This document shows positions 16,417-23,462 of a stretch of 64,000 nucleotides of DNA, piece by piece; the first letter of the stretch is position 1, and each line of letters opens with the position of its first letter. Source of the DNA: Nocardia harenae NBRC 108248 (GTDB taxonomy: Bacteria > Actinomycetota > Actinomycetes > Mycobacteriales > Mycobacteriaceae). The notes under the pieces are model-generated. The model was not told the origin of the DNA, did not search any database, and saw only the letters and a list, made by a program, of their open reading frames with translations. The DNA lies in the NCBI RefSeq assembly GCF_001612885.1, contig NZ_BDBH01000005.1:372001-436000 (forward strand), in the 5' to 3' direction. Position numbers and translations under genes: made by a program.

Positions 16417-17676
16417 TCAGCCGCGCTGGGAGAGGAACGCGACGCGCACCTCGTCACCGGTGCGGATCTCGGTGTCGTCCGGCTCGACGACGATCAGGCT
16501 GTTGGCCTCGGCGAGCGTGGCGAGCAGGTGCGAGGAGCCGTTGGTGCCGTTGCCGAGCGGCTGCACCAGGTAGTCGCCGGTGGTCTCGTCGCGCATGAGC
16601 TGCGCGCGCAGATACCCCTTCCGCCCGGCCATGGAGGTGACCGGCATGATCGTCCTGGCCCGGATGACCCGGCGCATGGGATGCCTGCGGCCGAGCGCGA
16701 TCCGGATCAGCGGGCGCACCATGACCTCGAAGACCACCAGCGCGCTCACCGGGTTGGCGGGCAGCAGGAAGGTCGGCACCTCGTCCCGGCCGAGCCGGCC
16801 GAAGCCCTGCACCGAACCGGGATGCATGGCCACCCTGGCGATCTCCAGCTCGCCGAGGCCGTCCAGCGCCTCGCGCACCTGCTCCGACGCCCAGCCGCCG
16901 ACGGCGCCCGCGATCACCACCACCTCGGAGCGCATGAGCTGCCCCTCGACCACATCGCGCAGCCTGCGCGGGTCGGAGCTCACGATGCCGACCCGGTTCA
17001 CGTCGGCGCCCGCGTCGCGCGCGGCGGCGGCCAGCGCGTAGGAGTTCACGTCGTAGACCTGCCCCGGCCCCGGCGTCCGATCGATATCGATGAGCTCGCC
17101 GCCGACCGAGATCACCGAGAGCCGCGGCCGCGGATGGACGAGCACCTTGTCCTGCCCGACCGCGGCGAGCAGCCCGACCTGCGCCGGGCCGATGATCGTT
17201 CCCGCGCGCACCGCGACGTCGCCGGGTTGCACGTCGTCGCCGATGCGGCGCACGTAGTCGCCGGAGCGCACCGGCTCGTAGACCTTGATCCGGGCGCGGC
17301 CGCCGTCGGTGAAGTCGAGCGGGAGCACGGCGTCCGCGAGCGTGGGCAGCGGCGCCCCGGTGTCGACCCGGACGCTCTGCCTCGGCTGCAACCGGATCGG
17401 CTGCCGGGAACCGGCCACCACCTCACCGACGACCGGAAGGGTGAGGTCGACCAGCTCGCCGGTCTCGTCCCTGATGTCGGAGCCGGCCGCCGAGACGTCG
17501 ACGCTGCGCACCGCGTAGCCGTCGATGGCGGCCTGGTCGAAGCCGGGCAGCGGCCGCTCGGTGACCACATCCTCGGCGCACAGCAGCCCCTGGGCCTCCG
17601 AGATCGCGACCCGGACCGGCCTCGGCGCGACCGCGGCGGCGGTCACCTTGATCTGCTGATCCTCAACAGAGCGCAT
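16417..17676 (-). CDS. glp: Glp, MoeA/gephyrin-like protein that links FtsZ to GlpR
   Basis: A 419-residue MoeA-family protein with all four domains: FDQAAIDGYAVRS (substrate loop), a domain II insert, the MoCF-binding core SVISVGGELID with YDVNSYALAAAARDAG, and a C-terminal beta barrel. In place of the usual GGVS the core reads GAVGGW and MHPGSVQGFGRLG, so the canonical MoeA catalytic loop is altered. In Corynebacterium the orthologous protein Glp is a division factor rather than a molybdotransferase; the neighbouring glpR supports that here. A residual molybdenum-cofactor role cannot be excluded. Rv0994 (moeA1) is the M. tuberculosis equivalent. Confidence 0.88.
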   Translation of the reverse strand: MRSVEDQQIKVTAAAVAPRPVRVAISEAQGLLCAEDVVTERPLPGFDQAAIDGYAVRSVDVSAAGSDIRDETGELVDLTLPVVGEVVAGSRQPIRLQPRQSVRVDTGAPLPTLADAVLPLDFTDGGRARIKVYEPVRSGDYVRRIGDDVQPGDVAVRAGTIIGPAQVGLLAAVGQDKVLVHPRPRLSVISVGGELIDIDRTPGPGQVYDVNSYALAAAARDAGADVNRVGIVSSDPRRLRDVVEGQLMRSEVVVIAGAVGGWASEQVREALDGLGELEIARVAMHPGSVQGFGRLGRDEVPTFLLPANPVSALVVFEVMVRPLIRIALGRRHPMRRVIRARTIMPVTSMAGRKGYLRAQLMRDETTGDYLVQPLGNGTNGSSHLLATLAEANSLIVVEPDDTEIRTGDEVRVAFLSQRG

Positions 17677-17799
17677 CCAGCCCTTCCCTGCTCCTCGCGC
17701 ACGCCGCCGCTACCGCATCGGCACCGGCGTGCGTACGGCCGGGCGGCGAACACATTCGTACCCGACGTGTCCACCGCCCGTGAAATTCGACCGCGCCCG

Positions 17800-18753
17800 T
17801 CAGTCGTAGGTCGTCAGCTGGGGATCCCAGTCCGGGCCGAGCCGGTGCTGCAGCCACTCCCGAAGGGCCGGGCCGTACTCCTCCCGTTCCAGGGCGAAAT
17901 CGACCGCTGCTCGAAGATAACCGCCCGGGTTGCCCAAATCGTGGCGCGACCCACGGTGGACCACGACATGAACCGGATGGCCCTCCGCGATCAGCAGCGC
18001 GATGGCGTCGGTGAGCTGGAGCTCGCCGCCCGCGCCCGGCTCGATCCGGCGCAGCGCGTCGAAGATCGCCCGGTCCAGCAGGTACCGCCCGGCGGCGGCG
18101 TAGGTGGAGGGCGCGTCGGCCAGCGCCGGCTTCTCCACCATCCCGTTGACCCGGAGCACATTCGGGTTCACCGCATCCGGCACCACCTCGACGTCGAAGA
18201 CGCCGTAGGCACTGACCTGCTCCTTCGGCACGTCGATGGCGCACAGCACGGAGCCGCCGCGCTTGCGCCGCACCCGGCTCATCACGTCGAGCACGCCGGA
18301 GGGGAGCACCAGGTCGTCCGGGAGCAGCACCGCGATGGCGTCCTCGTCGTCGTCGAGCACCGCCTCCGCCTGGGCGACCGCATGGCCGAGGCCGAGCGGC
18401 TCCTCCTGCACCACCGCGCTGACGTCGAGCAGCCCCGGCGCCCTGCGCACCTTCTCCAGCGCCTCGATCTTGCCGCGCGCGGCGAGTGTGCTCTCCAGCA
18501 CCAGGTCCTCGACGAAGTGCGCGACGACGCCGTCCTTGCCGGGTGAGGTGACGATCACCAGCCGCTGTGCCCCCGAGTCGGCGGCCTCCGTGGCGACCAG
18601 CTCGATCCCCGGCGTGTCGACCACCGGCAGCAGTTCCTTGGGCACCGTCTTCGTCACGGGCAGGAAGCGCGTCCCCAGCCCCGCCGCGGGGACCACAGCC
18701 GTACGGAAAACCGATTCCCCGCCATTCGCCGACCGTTCGGCCTTCGCTGTCAT
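17800..18753 (-). CDS. galU: UTP-glucose-1-phosphate uridylyltransferase
   Basis: A 317-residue nucleotidyltransferase. The N-terminal motif AAGLGTRFLPVTKTVPKELL is the UTP-binding signature, followed by VVDTPGIELVATEAADSG. Further on, VLLPDDLVL holds the metal-binding aspartate region. The enzyme makes UDP-glucose for trehalose, arabinogalactan, glycolipid and polysaccharide synthesis. The order galU-glp-rimJ-glpR is conserved (Rv0993-Rv0996). It starts at ATG 18753 and is divergent from the folate gene across 68 bases. About 120 bases separate it from glp. Confidence 0.95.
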   Translation of the reverse strand: MTAKAERSANGGESVFRTAVVPAAGLGTRFLPVTKTVPKELLPVVDTPGIELVATEAADSGAQRLVIVTSPGKDGVVAHFVEDLVLESTLAARGKIEALEKVRRAPGLLDVSAVVQEEPLGLGHAVAQAEAVLDDDEDAIAVLLPDDLVLPSGVLDVMSRVRRKRGGSVLCAIDVPKEQVSAYGVFDVEVVPDAVNPNVLRVNGMVEKPALADAPSTYAAAGRYLLDRAIFDALRRIEPGAGGELQLTDAIALLIAEGHPVHVVVHRGSRHDLGNPGGYLRAAVDFALEREEYGPALREWLQHRLGPDWDPQLTTYD

Positions 18754-18821
18754 ACGCCTACCCTATCCATCCATTACATCGCGGGTCCGCCGCTGCGGCG
18801 ACCCGCCATTCCGCTGAGCCT

Positions 18822-19448
18822 ATGGTGACCTCCATGGAGATGCCCGGTGAGCGCGGAAAACATGCATGGCGCAATGACATCCTGACCCGCCGGAACCAGC
18901 TCTCCACCGCCGACCACGATGCCGAGGCGCAGGCGCTCGCCGAGACGATAGCCACAGTTCTGTCCGGGCCGGTCGGTGCGGGCGCCGCCACCGTGGCGGC
19001 GTATGTCCCGGTGCGCGGCGAGCCGGGCGATCTGCGCATGCTCGACGCGCTGACCGGGGCCGGTGCCACCGTGCTGCTGCCCGTCACCGGCGAGCTGGGC
19101 CCGCTGAGCTGGGCCGTCTACACCGGCGCGGAGCACCTGGTGCGCCGCCGCTTCGGGCTGCGCGAGCCGGACGGCCATGTACTGCCGCCCGCGACGCTCG
19201 GCCGGGCCGATGTGATTCTCGTCCCCGCCCTCGCCGTCGACCGCCGCGGCGTGCGGCTCGGCCGCGGCGCGGGCTACTACGACCGCTCGCTCGAACTGGC
19301 CGCGCCTGCCGCGCGCCTCATAGCGGTGGTCCGGGACGAGGAACTCGTGCCCGTGCTGCCCGAGGAGCCACACGATCGCCGGGTGGGATGGGCCTTGACG
19401 CCAAGCGCCGGTTCGATACCGCTCGGCGCCGCTGAGGGCCCATCCTGA
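18822..19448 (+). CDS. 5-formyltetrahydrofolate cyclo-ligase
   Basis: A protein of about 208 residues. The N-terminal KHAWRNDILTRRNQL and the C-terminal signature GRGAGYYDRSLE are typical of the family, and RLGRG before it forms part of the ATP site. The enzyme converts 5-formyl-THF to 5,10-methenyl-THF with ATP, clearing an inhibitor of folate enzymes. The first ATG at 18822 is used; GTG 18825 and ATG 18834 are equally plausible because no ribosome site is clear. It matches Rv0992c opposite galU. The FmdB gene follows after 80 bases but has its own operator. Confidence 0.92.
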   Translation: MVTSMEMPGERGKHAWRNDILTRRNQLSTADHDAEAQALAETIATVLSGPVGAGAATVAAYVPVRGEPGDLRMLDALTGAGATVLLPVTGELGPLSWAVYTGAEHLVRRRFGLREPDGHVLPPATLGRADVILVPALAVDRRGVRLGRGAGYYDRSLELAAPAARLIAVVRDEELVPVLPEEPHDRRVGWALTPSAGSIPLGAAEGPS

Positions 19449-19476
19449 CCCGGGAATGGAGATCCGATTGGCAACG

Positions 19477-19503
19477 TTGGCACTGTCGGCGGTAGAGTGC
19501 TAG
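19477..19503. promoter_or_regulatory. CIRCE-like HrcA operator upstream of the FmdB gene
   Basis: TTGGCACTG, exactly nine bases, then GAGTGCTAG. Against the CIRCE consensus TTAGCACTC-N9-GAGTGCTAA the left arm matches 7 of 9 and the right arm 8 of 9, with the spacer exact. It overlaps a plausible promoter (TTGGCA at 19477, TAGATC at 19501, spacer 18). In M. tuberculosis the homologous gene Rv0991c belongs, as I recall, to the HrcA heat-shock regulon. Confidence 0.82.
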
Positions 19504-19528
19504 ATCGACACAGTCCCGGAGGATCTCG

Positions 19529-19858
19529 ATGCCTACTTACTCGTACGCGTGCACCCAGTGTGACAATCGGTTCGACATCGTCCAGTCCTTCAGCGACGAC
19601 ACGCTGACCGAATGCCCCGAGTGCACGGGCAAGCTGCGCAAGCTCTTCAACTCCGTCGGCATCGTCTTCAAGGGCAGCGGCTTCTACCGCACGGACAGCC
19701 GCGGCGGCTCCAGCACGGCGAGTGACCCCGCGAAGTCGGACTCGAGTTCGTCCGGCTCCGATTCGTCGTCGAACACCGGTACCGCTCCCGCGGCTTCCGC
19801 TCCGGCATCGGCTTCCTCCTCTGGTTCGTCGAGCACGAGTACCGCTGTCGCGAGCTGA
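19529..19858 (+). CDS. FmdB-family zinc-ribbon protein (Rv0991c-like, redox/heat-responsive chaperone type)
   Basis: A 109-residue protein. The N-terminal 45 residues are the FmdB/CxxC zinc ribbon: CTQC, then CPEC after about 25 residues, with GSGFYRTDSRG after it. The second half is a disordered serine/alanine tail. The orthologue Rv0991c has been described as a redox-regulated chaperone that assists Hsp70 in protein refolding. The CIRCE-like operator directly upstream supports heat-shock control by HrcA. Start ATG 19529, with GGAGG upstream. Confidence 0.88.
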   Translation: MPTYSYACTQCDNRFDIVQSFSDDTLTECPECTGKLRKLFNSVGIVFKGSGFYRTDSRGGSSTASDPAKSDSSSSGSDSSSNTGTAPAASAPASASSSGSSSTSTAVAS

Positions 19859-19901
19859 CACTAGGCGTCCGGCCGGTGCCCGAGGCGCCGGTCGAACCGA
19901 G

Positions 19902-19928
19902 TTGTCCACAGCTTCACCGCTATCCACA
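19902..19928 (+). promoter_or_regulatory. Pair of DnaA-box-like sites
   Basis: TTGTCCACA at 19902-19910 equals the actinobacterial DnaA-box consensus, and CTATCCACA at 19920-19928 differs from the E. coli TTATCCACA by one base. They lie in the same direction, 18 bases apart, 50-80 bases upstream of the SAF-domain gene. They may act as a DnaA-controlled promoter element or titration site; no origin features surround them. Confidence 0.5.
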
Positions 19929-19980
19929 GGGGGCGGCTGGAGCCGGTTCCCGGCCGGTGCACCGCTCCTAGGCTTCGGTC

Positions 19981-20667
19981 ATGCCTCGCACCGAATCCGC
20001 ACTCCGCCGCTCCGCCCTCGGCTCCGAGAGCCGGGCGCTGGAGGCGTTCCGCAACCGTCCGCCCTGGCTCGACGGCATCCTGGCCCGGCGTTTGCTCGCC
20101 GGTTTGCTTGCGCTGCTGGCCGGTGCGCTCTTCCTCCGGGGTGACCCGGGTGCCGCCCGCACCGAGATCCTGGTCGCGAGCCGCGACCTGGCACCGGGCA
20201 GCCTGCTGACCGACACCGATCTGCGCATTACCGCGCATCCGTCCGGCACGCTGCCGGAGGGCGCGGTGCGCGATTCCGCCGAGTTGCTCGGCGCCACCCT
20301 CACCGGGGCCATGCGGGCGGGCGAGGTCTTCACCGATGTGCGCACCGTGAATTCCCGGCTGGCCGGGGTGGCGACCGGCTCCCCGGATGCCAGGATCGTG
20401 CCGCTCCGGCTGGCCGACACCGCCGTCGCCGACATCCTGCGCGCGGGTGATCGGGTGGATGTGATCGGCGCCGCTAGCGAGGGCGCCGGACGCGAATCCG
20501 ACCGTCCGCCGCGCACTCTCGCCACCGACGCGGCCGTGGTATTGGTATCGGCCGCCGGGGAGAACAGGGGCGCGGAGCGGGTGGTGCTGGTGGCCATGGA
20601 CACCGGCCACGCCACCGCGGTAGCCGCGGCTTCGCTGAGCAGCGCGCTCACGGTGGTGTTCCATTGA
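19981..20667 (+). CDS. SAF-domain membrane-anchored protein (Rv0990c-like)
   Basis: A 228-residue protein with one N-terminal helix (RLLAGLLALLAGALFL, about residues 37-53) and a SAF domain starting at ILVASRDLAPGSLLTDTDLR, the pattern shared by CpaB/RcpC pilus-assembly proteins and flagellar P-ring chaperones. It ends in a compact strand-rich domain without cysteines. The domain would lie outside the membrane. No pilus genes are nearby, so a role in pilus assembly is not supported. The start is ATG 19981; the DnaA-like sites precede it. Confidence 0.8.
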   Translation: MPRTESALRRSALGSESRALEAFRNRPPWLDGILARRLLAGLLALLAGALFLRGDPGAARTEILVASRDLAPGSLLTDTDLRITAHPSGTLPEGAVRDSAELLGATLTGAMRAGEVFTDVRTVNSRLAGVATGSPDARIVPLRLADTAVADILRAGDRVDVIGAASEGAGRESDRPPRTLATDAAVVLVSAAGENRGAERVVLVAMDTGHATAVAAASLSSALTVVFH

Positions 20668-20690
20668 GCGCCTCGTGTGTGAGACGCGAA

Positions 20691-20722
20691 GGCGGGCCCG
20701 TCGCCGGAGCGACGGACCCGCC
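20691..20722. terminator. Bidirectional hairpin between the SAF gene and the MspA gene
   Basis: A 14-base stem GGCGGGCCCGTCGC / GCGACGGACCCGCC with one mismatch and a CGGA tetraloop lies between two convergent stop codons. No T tract is seen, as with other hairpins in this window. Confidence 0.7.
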
Positions 20723-20747
20723 GATGATCACGAGGATCGGAGTGCGG

Positions 20748-21425
20748 TCAGCCGATGCTGAAGGGCTGGCCCCACAGGGTGACGACGGACATCACGTTCT
20801 CGGTCTCCACCTTGACCCGCACGAAGGCGCGGGCCTGGGCGTAGCCGGCGCAGCCGCTCAGCCCGATGGTGGAGTCGGACCAGGTCACCGAGCCGGTGTT
20901 GCCCTCGAAGGTGTTGTTGGTCGCGTGGTCCTCGTCGCCGTAGTCGTCCGGCTTCTCGATGTCGAGGACGTAGAAGGACGCGGCCTGCCCCGGGCCGAGC
21001 GACAGGTTGCCGCCGCCGGTCCCGCCGACACTGCCGGTCACGTTCTCGCCATCGCTCCAGTCGAGACCGCCTTCGATACCGCCCTCGACACCGCCGCCGG
21101 CGATGTTGACCTGGCAGCCGACGACGTAGCCCGGGTAGATCTTGCCGCCGACGTCCTCGCCACCGGCAATGCTCACCTGCGCGGACGCGGAGACCCACGC
21201 GTTGCGGTGCACCGGGGTCGAGCCCAGCGACGGGCTGATGGTGGCCGACTCGCCGACCAGGCTCACCGTCACCTCGGTCCCGTCCGAGAGCGTCTTGGTG
21301 ATGGTGCCGCCCGGCAGGGCGACGAAGGTGTCGGCGTTGGCGGCGCCGGTGGAGAACAGGCCCATGGCGACCGTGGCGGCGGCGCCTACGCCCGCCACCC
21401 GCGCCAAGTTCTTACGGTTGATCAT
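20748..21425 (-). CDS. MspA-family outer-membrane porin, copy 1
   Basis: A 225-residue secreted protein with a signal peptide (VAGVGAAATVAMGLFSTGAANA, cleavage after ANA). The mature part begins DTFVALPGG and ends GCAGYAQARAFVRVKV...FSIG, the MspA-family pattern of an octameric porin rich in beta strands and acidic glycine loops, such as EGGIEGGLDWSDGENV. It would form a water-filled channel across the mycolate outer membrane. Start ATG 21425 with AGGGG upstream. It lies 63 bases downstream of its paralogue. Confidence 0.88.
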   Translation of the reverse strand: MINRKNLARVAGVGAAATVAMGLFSTGAANADTFVALPGGTITKTLSDGTEVTVSLVGESATISPSLGSTPVHRNAWVSASAQVSIAGGEDVGGKIYPGYVVGCQVNIAGGGVEGGIEGGLDWSDGENVTGSVGGTGGGNLSLGPGQAASFYVLDIEKPDDYGDEDHATNNTFEGNTGSVTWSDSTIGLSGCAGYAQARAFVRVKVETENVMSVVTLWGQPFSIG

Positions 21426-21488
21426 GTGTGTTACCCCTCGAGGGTCGTATTCGCGTCAGCGAGAAGAAAGTTCGGGAAGAGGTCGAGG

Positions 21489-22163
21489 TCAGCCGATGCT
21501 GAACGGCAGGCCGTACAGGCTGGTCTTCGAGTAGTTGTCGCCGATGATCTCGACGACGCTGTAGGCGCGGGCCTGCGCGTAGCCGGCGCAGCCCTGGATC
21601 TCGATCTCCACATCCTGGTACTCGACCGAGTACACGCCCGGCTTCAGGATGTCCTTCGCTTCGATCTGCACGAACTTGACCTCGCCGGGGCCGAGGTTGA
21701 GCCCGACCGAGCCACCGATGGCACCGTCGGTCAGCGTGATGCCGCCGGAGAGCCCGAGCCCGATGGCGTCGTCCGCGATGGAGACCTGGCAGCCGACGAT
21801 GTAGCCGGTGTTCACCTGCGACGCGCCGTGCGTCGAGGAGTTGTTGCTGCCCGGCTCGTTGGCGGGGCCGTTGAACGGGCCCACCTCACCCTCGGGGGTA
21901 ACGGTGACATCCGCGGTGGTGGTGCCCGACACCCAGACCACGCGGCCGGCGCCGTTGGCCGCCATCGACGGCGACACGATCGCGGTCTCGGCGGTACGGG
22001 TCAGGGTGACGCCCGGGCCCAGCTTCTGGCCGTCCGGCAACGGCACGAAGGTGTCGGCGTTGGCGGCGCCGGTCGAAAGCAGGCCCATGGCAACGGCCGC
22101 GGCAGCGCCGACGCCCGCTACGCGGGCACCGCGGCGCAGACCGTTGATGCGGTTCTCGCTCAT
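21489..22163 (-). CDS. MspA-family outer-membrane porin, copy 2
   Basis: A 224-residue protein with signal peptide VAGVGAAAAVAMGLLSTGAANA and mature start DTFVPLPDG. It shares the C-terminal block GCAGYAQARAYSVVEI and final FSIG with copy 1, but diverges in the middle, where the rim loops of MspA proteins lie. Different loop charge could give different solute preference; this is an inference. ATG 22163 is preceded by GAGGGGAAG. The two genes are tandem and probably share a promoter upstream of 22163. Confidence 0.88.
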   Translation of the reverse strand: MSENRINGLRRGARVAGVGAAAAVAMGLLSTGAANADTFVPLPDGQKLGPGVTLTRTAETAIVSPSMAANGAGRVVWVSGTTTADVTVTPEGEVGPFNGPANEPGSNNSSTHGASQVNTGYIVGCQVSIADDAIGLGLSGGITLTDGAIGGSVGLNLGPGEVKFVQIEAKDILKPGVYSVEYQDVEIEIQGCAGYAQARAYSVVEIIGDNYSKTSLYGLPFSIG

Positions 22164-22907
22164 ACTTCCCCTCATCAGGTTCGAACAGGCAGCTCGACCA
22201 TCGAGACTGCACGTGGTCCTCTCAGGCCCAGCTCAGTTTGTCGCCCCTTTGTTGCCGTCATGTAACCGACTGTTATTTCGGCGCAACGCCCCGGTCCAGG
22301 TGATCGGAACAGGGGAAACGCCCGTGACGAGGTGCCGAAGCGCAGGCGTATCTGCGGTGAACGACTCCCGAAACAGACGGATCCCTGGTGGGAGAGTAAA
22401 CGGGTAGAAACCCAACCGCACGGCTAGTTTTCGTAAAGATCACTGTGACGCATGTCATATCGCACCGGCTGAGCCTCGCGTTTGACGTGCGCGAACGCGG
22501 GAGACAGCCGGGGGCGTCACTGGCAGTAGTAATGCAAATCACTCGTGCCCAATGGCATCGATGAAGTGCGGAAAGCGCCAGCAACGCTGCGGCGCGCCAT
22601 TCACTTGACGGGCCCCGAAATTCCGGCCGGAAGGGTACGCGGCAGGCGCGAGCGGCCGCTCGGGGCGCGGCGGCACCCGGGGGATATGTCAAGGCGGAGT
22701 TACCAGAAGCGGGAAGGGGGGCTCAACCGTGGTGTGGAGGCACCTGGGAGCGCAGCCAGCTATCGCCGGAGTCGTCTCGGCGTTCGTCGTCGTCGCCGCG
22801 TTCGTCGCGGGTGGTCTCCGGCAGCGCGTCGCCGAAGATGCGAGCGAGCCGCGCCGCGTCCCCCGCCCGGCGCGGGCGGGGGACGTCGGTGGCGTCGCCG
22901 GCGGGAA
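22164..22907. other. Long intergenic region upstream of the porin genes
   Basis: About 740 bases separate the moaB2 stop codon from the porin start. Neither strand holds a gene I can support. A plus-strand reading frame from GTG 22729, after AAGGGGGG, encodes a short hydrophobic helix but then runs antisense through moaB2 and is not credible as a protein gene. Its first part could only be a short peptide. The stretch near 22430-22490 is less GC-rich and likely carries the porin promoter. The hairpin at 22857-22885 lies at the moaB2 end. Confidence 0.5.
22857..22885 (-). terminator. Perfect 13-bp hairpin downstream of moaB2
   Basis: CGTCCCCCGCCCG-GCG-CGGGCGGGGGACG has 13 paired bases and a 3-base loop. 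It lies 23 bases past the moaB2 stop codon and would end the pepD-moaB2 transcript. There is no T tract. Confidence 0.65.
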
Positions 22908-23462
22908 TTACTCGGCCAATCCGGAGAGTTCGTCGACCACCCGGCTGGCGAGCGGGCTGAGCGTGGCCATGCCGTCGCGCACGGCGGCGCGCGACCCGGC
23001 CAGGTTGACCACGAGGGTGCTGCCGGAGACGCCGGCCAGGCCGCGGGAGAGCACGGCGTCGAGCGAGCCCGCCACTCGGCCGGAGGAGCGCAGCGCCTCG
23101 CTGATGCCGGGCAGCTCCCGGTCGAGCACCTGCGAGGTGGCCTCGGGGGTGACGTCGCGCGGCGACATGCCGGTGCCGCCGACCGAGATCACCAGGTCGA
23201 CGCCGCCGATGACCGCGGTGTTCAGCGCATTGCGGATCTCCACCTCGTCGGCCTGCACCGAGACCGAGGCGTCGACGAGGAACCCCGCCTCGGTGAGCAG
23301 TTCGGTGACCAGCGGGCCGATCGAGTCCTCGGCGCCGTGCGCCGTCCGATCGTCGACCACAACCACCAGTGCCCGCCCCGCCACAGGAGCATCGATTTCC
23401 ATGTCGCTCACCGTAGCGCCCAGCGGCGACAGCCCGACCGATCCCCCGGGCAGCACGCGCAT
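22908..23462 (-). CDS. moaB2: MoaB/MogA-family molybdopterin adenylyltransferase-like protein
   Basis: A 184-residue MoCF-binding-domain protein with the family motifs ISVGGTGMSPRDVTPEA (molybdopterin-binding GGTG and TP), GSTLVVNLAGSRAAVRDG (PGS-type loop, here AGS) and a VVVVDDRTAHGAEDS entry. It would adenylylate molybdopterin. The replacement of the usual P by A in the PGS loop is a mild oddity. ATG 23462 shares one base with the pepD stop (TGATG) after GGAGGCGG, so it is coupled to pepD. The pair equals Rv0984/Rv0983 in M. tuberculosis. Confidence 0.87.
   Translation of the reverse strand: MRVLPGGSVGLSPLGATVSDMEIDAPVAGRALVVVVDDRTAHGAEDSIGPLVTELLTEAGFLVDASVSVQADEVEIRNALNTAVIGGVDLVISVGGTGMSPRDVTPEATSQVLDRELPGISEALRSSGRVAGSLDAVLSRGLAGVSGSTLVVNLAGSRAAVRDGMATLSPLASRVVDELSGLAE

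Noticed and set aside
19902-19928. Chromosomal replication origin
   Set aside because: Only two boxes, no AT-rich unwinding element and no dnaA, dnaN or recF nearby.
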